DNA of 5,093 bases from Solirubrobacterales bacterium (GTDB taxonomy: Bacteria > Actinomycetota > Thermoleophilia > Solirubrobacterales > Solirubrobacteraceae), in assembly GCA_025963955.1 (NCBI GenBank), contig JAOPZU010000349.1, forward strand, positions 1 through 5,093. Reading direction: 5' to 3'. Positions 1 to 4,890 of the stretch are shown piece after piece (the stretch's first letter is position 1; every line of letters begins with the position of its first letter). The translations under genes and the position numbers were made by a program. Below the pieces are notes generated by a model that saw nothing but the letters and a program-made list of their open reading frames with translations, had not been told where the DNA came from and did not search any database.

Positions 1-497
1 TGCGCCTGAAGGGCTCCATCCACGGGGTGCGCTACCCGTGGCGGGCACGGCTCGCAATCCGCCGCTCGGGGCTGCGCTACCGCGGCTGGGTCGCCAACCA
101 CCGCGCCCCCGAGCTCTTCGCGCGCCACCGGATGACCGTCCACGTGCCACGACGCCCGTACGTGGAGGCGCTGCCGGGGATCCCCACGATCCGCATGTTC
201 GAGGCGCTGGCCTGCGGCATCCCGCTGATCAGCGCGCCGTGGGAGGACGCGGAGCACCTCTTCCGGCCGGGGACCGACCACCTCGTGGTGCGCACGGGGG
301 CGCAGATGCAGGCCGCGATGCGCGAGCTCCGCGGGGACGCGGCGCTCGCCGCGAGCCTGCGCGAGGAGGGTCTGCGCACGATCGCCGGCCGGCACACCTG
401 CGCGCACCGCGTGGACGAGCTGCTCGCGGTGTGCGGCGAGGTGGGGGCGGACGTCAGCACCCCCGCGGCGGGCCGGGCGACGGAGGTCTCCCGATGA
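1..497 (+). CDS. CgeB-like family 1 glycosyltransferase, C-terminal part (5' end outside window)
   Basis: The frame is open from base 3 to the TGA at 495-497, giving 164 visible residues. The start lies upstream of the window. An internal ATG at 27 is only a methionine inside the domain. What is seen is the nucleotide-sugar-binding half of a GT-B fold glycosyltransferase. It has a beta-strand/loop reading 'HVPRRPYVEALPGIPTIR', then FEALACGIPLISAPW and a following LF.PG.D.LV element (bases about 198-290). This is the typical C-terminal signature of CgeB-type enzymes (Glyco_trans_1_2-like domain). The family transfers sugar from an activated nucleotide donor to glycans or other acceptors in the cytoplasm. 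The donor cannot be read from the sequence. The tail after about base 430 is low in conserved features. The stop overlaps the ATG of the next glycosyltransferase gene (ATGA), so the two are translationally coupled. Family assignment is fairly sure; the specific function is unknown. Confidence 0.85.
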   Translation, partial: RLKGSIHGVRYPWRARLAIRRSGLRYRGWVANHRAPELFARHRMTVHVPRRPYVEALPGIPTIRMFEALACGIPLISAPWEDAEHLFRPGTDHLVVRTGAQMQAAMRELRGDAALAASLREEGLRTIAGRHTCAHRVDELLAVCGEVGADVSTPAAGRATEVSR

Positions 498-1585
498 GCG
501 ACGGGCTGCGGATCGCCTTCTTCGGCTCGAGCCTCGTCTCCTCGTACTGGAACGGAGCCTGCACCTACTACCGCGGCATCATCCGCGCGCTGCACGAGCG
601 CGGTCACGAGGTCACCTTCTACGAGCCGCGGGCCTACGAGCGCCAGGAGCACCGGGACATCCCGGACCCGCCGTACGCGCGGGTGGTCGTCTACGAGCCG
701 ACCGACGCGGCCGCCGTGCGCGCGGTCGTCGCCCGGGCCCGCGACGCCGACGTGGTCGTGAAGACGAGCGGCGTCGGCGTCTTCGACGACGTGCTGGAGG
801 CGGCGGTCCTCGACCTGCCCGGCGGCTCGATGCGGATCTTCTGGGACGTCGACGCGCCGGCGACGCTGGGCGCGATGGAGGCCGATCCGGACGATGCGCT
901 GCGCGCGCTCATCCCGGGGTACGACCTCGTGCTGAGCTACGGCGGCGGGGAGCCGGTCATCGACCGCTACGCCGCGCTGGGCGCGCGCTGCGTCCCGATC
1001 TACAACGCGCTGGATCCGTCCACCCACCACCCCGTCGCCCCGGACCCGGACTACGCGGCGGACCTCGCCTTCCTGGGCAACCGGCTGCCGGACCGGGAGG
1101 CACGCGTGGAGGAGTTCTTCTTCCGCGCCGTCGAGGCGCTCCCGGAGCGCCGCTTCCTGCTCGGCGGCAGCGGCTGGGCCGACCGGGTCACGCAGCCGAA
1201 TCTCGGCTACCTCGGCCACGTCTCCCCGCAGGACCACAACGCGCTCAACGTGACGCCGCTGGCGGTCCTCAACGTCAGTCGCGAGAGCATGGCCGCCAAC
1301 GGGTGGTCGCCCGCCACCCGCGTCTTCGAGGCGGCGGGCGCCGGCGCGTGCCTCATCACGGACGCCTGGCTCGGGATCGAGGACTTCCTGGAACCCGGCC
1401 GCGAGGTCCTCGTCGCGCACGACGGCGCGGAGGTCGCGGCGCTGCTGAGCGAGCTGGACCCGGAGCGTGCGGCCGCCATCGGCCGGGCGGCGCGCGAGCG
1501 GGTCCTCGCCGCGCACACCTACGAGCGCAGGGGCGAGCTCGTGGAGCAGGTCCTGTCCGCCCACCTGGCCGGGAGGCCCGCATGA
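494..1585 (+). CDS. CgeB-like glycosyltransferase (363 aa), first of a paralogous pair
   Basis: The start at 494 is chosen because the ATG overlaps the previous stop (ATGA) and a GGAGG lies 7 bases upstream (482-486). The open frame further upstream is only a shadow. The protein is a GT-B type glycosyltransferase, likely cytoplasmic, with no signal peptide or membrane segment. The N-terminal Rossmann half starts with strand LRIAFFGSS (residues 5-13) and holds a YRGIIRALHERGHEVTFYE helix-strand near 26-44. A central DVDAP.TLG element (118-126) and IPGYDLVLSYGGG (140-152) follow. The C-terminal nucleotide-sugar half has GYLGH (238-242) and NGWSP.TRVFEA (269-280). It closes with LI.DAW.GIE..L.PG.E.LVA. 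These blocks also occur in the next gene, so the two are paralogues. The FEA motif continues as AGAGACLIT, where the neighbours have A-CG-[IV]-P, so this copy lacks the usual Cys-Gly-x-Pro. Donor and acceptor are unknown. Context suggests sequential sugar additions to one product. Confidence 0.88.
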   Translation: MSDGLRIAFFGSSLVSSYWNGACTYYRGIIRALHERGHEVTFYEPRAYERQEHRDIPDPPYARVVVYEPTDAAAVRAVVARARDADVVVKTSGVGVFDDVLEAAVLDLPGGSMRIFWDVDAPATLGAMEADPDDALRALIPGYDLVLSYGGGEPVIDRYAALGARCVPIYNALDPSTHHPVAPDPDYAADLAFLGNRLPDREARVEEFFFRAVEALPERRFLLGGSGWADRVTQPNLGYLGHVSPQDHNALNVTPLAVLNVSRESMAANGWSPATRVFEAAGAGACLITDAWLGIEDFLEPGREVLVAHDGAEVAALLSELDPERAAAIGRAARERVLAAHTYERRGELVEQVLSAHLAGRPA

Positions 1586-2667
1586 AGATCGTCGTCCTGG
1601 GCCTGTCCATCACCTCCTCGTGGGGCAACGGCCACGCCACGAACTACCGGGCGCTGGTGCGCGAGCTCGACGCCCGCGGGCACGAGGTGCTGTTCCTCGA
1701 GCGCGACGTGCCGTGGTACGCCGAGCAGCGCGACCTGCCCGTGCCCCCGTGGGGGACGACGGCCCTGTACGCCTCGCTGCCCGACCTGGGCGAGCGCTTC
1801 GCCGGCGCGGTGCGGGACGCCGACCTGGTGCTCGTCGGCTCCTACGTGCCGGACGGCATCGCGATCGGCAGCTGGGTGCAGCAGACCGCCCGCGGCGTGC
1901 TCGCCTTCTACGACATCGACACCCCGGTGACGCTCGGCCTGCTCGAGCGCGGTGCGTGCGAGTACCTCTCCACGGCGCTCATCCCGGGCTACGACCTGTA
2001 CCTCTCCTTTACGGGCGGCCCCACGCTCCGCCGCCTGGAGCAGGAGCTCGGGGCGCGGCGGGCGCTCGCGTTCTACTGCCTGGTCGATCCGGACGGCCAC
2101 CAGCCGCTGTCGGTGCGCCCGCGCTGGGATCTCGGCTACCTCGGCACCTACTCGGACGACCGTCAGCCGTCGCTCGACGCGCTGCTGCTGGAGCCCGCGC
2201 GACGCACGGCCGGCGCTCGCTGCGTGGTCGCCGGGCCGCGCTACCCGCAGGACCTCGTCTGGCCCGCGAACGTCGAGCGCATCGAGCACCTCGCCCCGCC
2301 GGACCACGCGGCCTTCTACTCCGCGCAGCGCTTCACGCTGAACGTCACGCGCGCGGAGATGCGCACGGCCGGCTGGTCCCCGAGTGTGCGGCTCTTCGAG
2401 GCGGCCGCCTGCGGCGTGCCGATCATCTCCGACCGCTGGCCGGGGATCGAGGAGGTCCTCGTCCCGGGCCAGGAGATCCTGCTGGCCGACACGACCGAGG
2501 ACGTCCTGCGGATCCTCGCGGAGACCGGCGAGGACACCCGGCGCGCGATCGGGGAGCGCGCCCGCTCGCGCGTCCTGGCTGAGCACACGGCCACCCAGCG
2601 GGTGCAGCTGCTGGAGGACGAGGTCGCCGCGCTCCGTGACGCGCGGCCGGAGCCGGTGGCCTCATGA
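1582..2667 (+). CDS. CgeB-like glycosyltransferase (361 aa), second of a paralogous pair
   Basis: The ATG at 1582 overlaps the upstream stop (ATGA) and follows a strong GGGAGG (1571-1576) by 5 bases, which settles the start. The protein has the same architecture as the preceding gene. It opens with strand MKIVVLGLSITSS, then NYRALVRELDARGHEVLFLE. The central D-I-D-T-P.TLG block begins at residue 111, and IPGYDLYLSFTGG at 134. The C-terminal half has GYLGTYS, then GWSPSVRLFEAAACG (264-278) and PIISDRWPGIEEVLVPG. This is the canonical CgeB-type nucleotide-sugar-binding region with Cys-Gly-x-Pro intact. It probably catalyses one glycosyl transfer in the cytoplasm on the same acceptor as its neighbours. 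It reads as an old tandem duplication: all blocks are alignable but identity is clearly only partial, so the two copies probably have different specificities. CgeB of Bacillus takes part in spore-surface glycan formation, but that role should not be carried over by name alone. Confidence 0.88.
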   Translation: MKIVVLGLSITSSWGNGHATNYRALVRELDARGHEVLFLERDVPWYAEQRDLPVPPWGTTALYASLPDLGERFAGAVRDADLVLVGSYVPDGIAIGSWVQQTARGVLAFYDIDTPVTLGLLERGACEYLSTALIPGYDLYLSFTGGPTLRRLEQELGARRALAFYCLVDPDGHQPLSVRPRWDLGYLGTYSDDRQPSLDALLLEPARRTAGARCVVAGPRYPQDLVWPANVERIEHLAPPDHAAFYSAQRFTLNVTRAEMRTAGWSPSVRLFEAAACGVPIISDRWPGIEEVLVPGQEILLADTTEDVLRILAETGEDTRRAIGERARSRVLAEHTATQRVQLLEDEVAALRDARPEPVAS

Positions 2668-3458
2668 CCCTGCAGTCGATGGGCCGCGAGCCGCGGGCGG
2701 GCGACGAGATCGACGCGCGGATCGCCGCGCTCGCGCCGTGGTTCCACAACCTCCACCTGCCGAGCGGCCACCAGACCGCGCCCGATCACCCGCTCGGGGA
2801 CTTCCCGTCCTTCAAGTGGGAGCAGATCGGGCCGCACATCCCGGCCGACCTGCGCGGCAGGCGCGCGCTCGACATCGGCTGCAACGCCGGCTACTACAGC
2901 TTCCAGCTCGCCGCCCGCGGCGCCAGCGTCCTCGCCGTGGACATGGACGAGCACTACCTGGAGCAGGGACGCTGGGCGGCGGAGCGGCTGGACCCGGACG
3001 GCCGCGTCGACTTCCGCCGCATGCAGGTCTACGACCTGGTCGACGTGGCCGAGTCCTTCGACCTCGTCCTCTTCCTCGGCGTCCTCTACCACCTGCGCTA
3101 CCCGCTGCTGGCGCTCGACCTGGTCGCCGAGCGGACCGCCGGCACGCTGATCCTGCAGACGCTGACGATGCCCGGGGCCGCCCCCGCCGATCCTCCGGAC
3201 GACCTGGGGATCGACGAGCGGGAGGCGCTCACCGCGCCCGGCTGGCCGCGCGCGGCCTTCATCGAGGGCCGTCTGGCGGGCGACCCCACCAACTGGTGGG
3301 CGGCCGACGACGCCTGCGTGCAGGCCATGGTGCGCTCGGCCGGGATGCGCGTCACCGCCACCCCCGCCCACGAGATCTACGTCTGCGAGCGCGACCCCGA
3401 GCACGACCACGCCGAGCCGTTCCGGACGGTCGAGCTGCGCGCGGCGACGCGCCGCTGA
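2664..3458 (+). CDS. CmoB-like SAM-dependent methyltransferase (264 aa)
   Basis: The ATG at 2664 overlaps the previous stop (ATGA); GGAG lies at 2649-2652. An in-frame ATG at 2679 is less likely. This is a class I Rossmann methyltransferase. Motif I is DIGCNAGYYSFQLAARG (from D70), and the ribose-binding acidic residue is D93 in LAVDMDE. Motif IV is LFLGVLYHLRYP (G139-H143). GVLYH, together with the F-K-W..I.PHI segment (residues 50-59) just before motif I, is the hallmark of the CmoB/DUF1698 superfamily. That superfamily includes the tRNA uridine-34 carboxymethyltransferase. This protein is shorter than CmoB (about 320 aa) and sits in a glycosyltransferase operon, so it more likely O-methylates a sugar or a glycan end than tRNA. 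The N-terminal WFHNLHLPSG.QTAPDHPLGDFP block (26-48) matches what I recall of a methyltransferase family named after Rta_06860, seen beside glycosyltransferases; this is from memory and unverified. The substrate is not readable. Confidence 0.85.
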   Translation: MTLQSMGREPRAGDEIDARIAALAPWFHNLHLPSGHQTAPDHPLGDFPSFKWEQIGPHIPADLRGRRALDIGCNAGYYSFQLAARGASVLAVDMDEHYLEQGRWAAERLDPDGRVDFRRMQVYDLVDVAESFDLVLFLGVLYHLRYPLLALDLVAERTAGTLILQTLTMPGAAPADPPDDLGIDEREALTAPGWPRAAFIEGRLAGDPTNWWAADDACVQAMVRSAGMRVTATPAHEIYVCERDPEHDHAEPFRTVELRAATRR

Positions 3459-3459
3459 G

Positions 3460-3484
3460 CCGCCGCGACGTGTCGCGCGGGCGG
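3460..3484 (+). other. GC-rich inverted repeat between the methyltransferase and dioxygenase genes
   Basis: CGCGA (3464-3468) pairs with TCGCG (3473-3477) around the four bases CGTG. An outer CCGC (3460-3463) can pair with GCGG (3481-3484) across a three-base bulge. It begins two bases after the methyltransferase stop. No T-run follows, only TTCTC, so a classical intrinsic terminator is not well supported. It could be a weak terminator, an RNA-processing hairpin or an operator dyad. In sequence of this GC content some such repeats arise by chance. Confidence 0.35.
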
Positions 3485-3505
3485 TTCTCGGGGCAGGATG
3501 GAGCC
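3470..3505 (+). promoter_or_regulatory. Ribosome binding site and possible leaderless promoter of the dioxygenase gene
   Basis: AGGA (3495-3498) sits 7 bases before the ATG at 3506 and can serve as the ribosome binding site. The same bases also form CAGGAT (3494-3499), a -10-like hexamer that ends 6 bases before the ATG. GTGTCG (3470-3475) lies 18 bases upstream as a poor -35 match (3 of 6 to TTGACA). If it is used as a promoter, transcription would begin at or next to the start codon, giving a leaderless mRNA, which is common in actinobacteria. Sequence alone cannot separate the two readings. Confidence 0.3.
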
Positions 3506-4051
3506 ATGGCGAGCGTTCATGACCACCAGGAGCAGTTCGCGATCGCGCGCGGGGCGATGCCCCTGGCGCGGGTGGACGACGCCCTGCGCCTGCTGCACCT
3601 GGACCTGCTCTCCCGCGGGGCGGACGCCCAGGAGCTCGGCAGCTGGCTGTGGGGCGCCCACTGGTTCCCGCACCTCAACGAGCACGCGGCGATCACGGCT
3701 CTGGCGGACGCGCTGCCGGAGAAGTGGCGGACCGGCACCCGCTGCGACCCGCAGATCCTGCTGCAGTTCCCGCACACCGGCCCCGACCCGGAGATCACCT
3801 TCCACGTCGATCAGGAGCCGGACTGGGCCGGCGACCGCCGCTACCTGCGGATCGTGGGCGTGCCGCTGAGCCCGTGGCGTGTGGAGAACGGCGGCCTGCT
3901 GGTGAAGCCCGGCGCCGACGTGGTGCCGGTCGAGGCCGATCCCGGCGACGTGGTGATGATGCAGCCCGACCTGCTGCACTCGGGCGGCGTCAACCGGACG
4001 GGCGCCGTGCGGTACGCGGTCTACTTCCGCTTCCTCGGCGAGTCCGGCTAG
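3506..4051 (+). CDS. Putative Fe(II)/2-oxoglutarate-dependent dioxygenase, phytanoyl-CoA dioxygenase-like (181 aa)
   Basis: The protein has the double-stranded beta-helix signature of PhyH-type non-haem iron oxygenases. The HxD pair is H100-V-D102 in ITFHVDQEPDW. The distal metal histidine is H158 in DVVMMQPDLLHSGG. The 2-oxoglutarate-binding arginine is R169 (AVRYAVYFRFL), 11 residues after the histidine as is usual. The strand GGLLVKPGAD and the turn PVEADPGDVV precede the second histidine. The expected reaction is hydroxylation of a small molecule, lipid or sugar-linked substrate, with 2-oxoglutarate decarboxylated to succinate; the substrate is unknown. At 181 residues it is shorter than typical family members (about 250-300), but the catalytic core is complete. 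ATG 3506 is chosen because it is the only good in-frame start with a ribosome site. It lies 47 bases after the methyltransferase gene, so membership of that operon is likely but not certain. The stop shares CTAG with the convergent gene. Confidence 0.78.
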   Translation: MASVHDHQEQFAIARGAMPLARVDDALRLLHLDLLSRGADAQELGSWLWGAHWFPHLNEHAAITALADALPEKWRTGTRCDPQILLQFPHTGPDPEITFHVDQEPDWAGDRRYLRIVGVPLSPWRVENGGLLVKPGADVVPVEADPGDVVMMQPDLLHSGGVNRTGAVRYAVYFRFLGESG

Positions 4052-4440
4052 ATCCGCTCCTCCAGGCGTACGGCCTCCTCGAGCTCCTTCACCGTCTCCT
4101 GCACGGCCGGCGAGGCGTCACCGTGCTCCTCGCGCAGGTGCACCGCGAGCGCCGCGGCGAGCATGTCGATCTTGCGGTGCAGCGCCTGATCGCTGCGCCG
4201 CTCGGAGTTCTGCAGGAGCGCGAGCAGCAGGAAGGCGGCCACCGAGGTCAGCGTGCTGAGCACGAGCTGCCAGGTGTCGACGCTGCGGAAGAGGAACACC
4301 GTCGGGATCCACAGCACGACGAGCAGCACGGCGGCCGTGAAGAAGCTCGCGCGGGCGACGGCGTCACTGATGCGCTCGGCGAAGCGGTCGAAGACGCCCC
4401 GCCGGCGGGTCACGTCGCTGGGAAGCATCGGGCGGGGCAT
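4048..4440 (-). CDS. Small membrane protein, low affinity iron permease family (130 aa)
   Basis: The order of elements is a basic N-terminus, an amphipathic FDRFAERISDAVARA segment (17-31) and two hydrophobic helices. The helices are at about 32-52 (with VVLWIPTVFLF) and 57-76. The second carries D-TWQLVLSTLTSVAAFLLLALLQNSE, then R-SDQALHRKIDML, and a charged helical tail with many Glu follows. The DTWQL.......F....LQN plus ALH.K.D pattern is the hallmark of the small proteins annotated as low affinity iron permease. The name comes from a yeast relative, and iron transport by such short bacterial members is poorly established. I call the family with confidence and the function with little. 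The ATG at 4440 is the longest start; there is no strong ribosome site, and a second ATG lies at codon 5. A small hairpin (CCCGG/CCGGG, 4446-4462) lies just upstream and could mask the weak site. It lies 25 bases downstream of the STAS gene, probably in one operon. Confidence 0.8.
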   Translation of the reverse strand: MPRPMLPSDVTRRRGVFDRFAERISDAVARASFFTAAVLLVVLWIPTVFLFRSVDTWQLVLSTLTSVAAFLLLALLQNSERRSDQALHRKIDMLAAALAVHLREEHGDASPAVQETVKELEEAVRLEERI

Positions 4441-4445
4441 GTCGA

Positions 4446-4462
4446 CCCGGCGTGTTCCCGGG
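4446..4462 (-). other. Small hairpin between the STAS and membrane-protein genes
   Basis: Bases 4446-4450 (CCCGG) pair with 4458-4462 (CCGGG) around a 7-base loop, inside the 25-base gap. It lies 5 bases upstream of the membrane-protein start codon and covers the only purine-rich stretch that could act as a ribosome site. It may tune translation of the second gene. Five GC pairs may equally be chance in this composition. Confidence 0.25.
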
Positions 4463-4465
4463 GGC

Positions 4466-4834
4466 TCAGTCGGGAAACGGCAGCACGTCGAGGAGGTCGC
4501 AGACCGCGAACACGCGCTGGACCGGCGGAGGCCCCGGCAGGATCAGCAGGTCCCGGCCGACGGTCCGGTTGACGCGTCGGTTGAGCGCGAGCAGCGCGCT
4601 GACCCCCGACGAGTCGATGAAGGCGCAGAACTCGAGGTCGACCACGATCTCGCGGGCGGGGCTGCGCAGGGCGCGGACGAAGGCGTCATGGGCGCGGTCG
4701 ACGGCCGCGAGGTCGAACTCCCCGTGCACGGCCAGGACGTAGGACGTCTCGTCGTGGGCGCAGACGATCGCGAACGGCTCGGGGCGGGTGCCCGGGTCCA
4801 GGAGCGCGGGCGCGCTCGGGCTGCTGTCGTACAT
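4466..4834 (-). CDS. STAS-domain anti-sigma factor antagonist, SpoIIAA/RsbV type (122 aa)
   Basis: After a flexible Pro/Ser/Ala-rich N-terminus of about 20 residues comes a single STAS domain. The first strand and turn are YVLAVHGEFDLAAVD (32-46; the GE.D motif). The second block is IVVDLEFCAFIDSSGVSALLAL (63-84), followed by a C-terminal helix region with VQRVFAVCDLLDVL. D74-S75-S76-G77 is the conserved phosphorylation loop. By analogy with SpoIIAA, the second serine (S76) is the one phosphorylated by a partner anti-sigma kinase. Such proteins bind and sequester an RsbW/SpoIIAB-type kinase, releasing an alternative sigma factor. No kinase or sigma gene lies in the window, so the partner is elsewhere. 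The start at 4834 is supported by GGAGG on the minus strand (4840-4844) 5 bases upstream. The gene appears to be the first of a two-gene minus-strand unit. Confidence 0.9.
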   Translation of the reverse strand: MYDSSPSAPALLDPGTRPEPFAIVCAHDETSYVLAVHGEFDLAAVDRAHDAFVRALRSPAREIVVDLEFCAFIDSSGVSALLALNRRVNRTVGRDLLILPGPPPVQRVFAVCDLLDVLPFPD

Positions 4835-4839
4835 CGGGA

Positions 4840-4844
4840 CCTCC
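4840..4844 (-). promoter_or_regulatory. Ribosome binding site of the STAS gene
   Basis: On the minus strand this reads GGAGG, 5 bases before the ATG that ends at 4834. It is a near-ideal Shine-Dalgarno sequence. It fixes the start of the STAS protein and argues against the longer overlapping open frame on this strand. Confidence 0.75.
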
Positions 4845-4879
4845 AGGCTCTGTGCTGCGGGCGAGTCGCTCCTCCGCCG

Positions 4880-4890
4880 CCCCCCCCCCC
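4880..4890 (-). repeat. Homopolymer tract: 11 C on plus strand, 11 G on STAS sense strand
   Basis: An uninterrupted run of 11 identical bases lies 46 to 56 bases upstream of the STAS start codon, within its leader or promoter region. It is by far the longest homopolymer in the window. Such runs slip during replication and are also error-prone in sequencing, so the true length is uncertain. Confidence 0.8.

Noticed and set aside
38..493. Upstream extension of the second glycosyltransferase frame
   Set aside because: The translation is repetitive Arg/Pro/Gly sequence overlapping a real glycosyltransferase in another frame. The start at 494 has a GGAGG and an ATGA overlap.
2384..3505. Upstream extension of the dioxygenase frame through the methyltransferase gene
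   Set aside because: The frame is open only by composition. The sequence before 3506 is Arg/Pro-rich with no domain and overlaps two well-supported genes.
3498..3869. ATG at 3498, 8 bases before the dioxygenase start, opening another frame
   Set aside because: The product is Arg/Thr/Ser-rich with no motif. The frame starting at 3506 carries the full dioxygenase active site.
77..3979. Long minus-strand open frames opposite the plus-strand genes (77-1564, 1519-2586, 2316-3410, 3377-3979)
   Set aside because: They overlap each other, have no recognisable domains and are rich in Arg/Ala/Gly/Pro low-complexity sequence. They are explained by high third-position GC of the real genes on the other strand.
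3649..4572. Plus-strand open frame across the dioxygenase and antisense to the membrane-protein gene
   Set aside because: Low-complexity translation without any family signature. Both underlying regions have clear genes in other frames.
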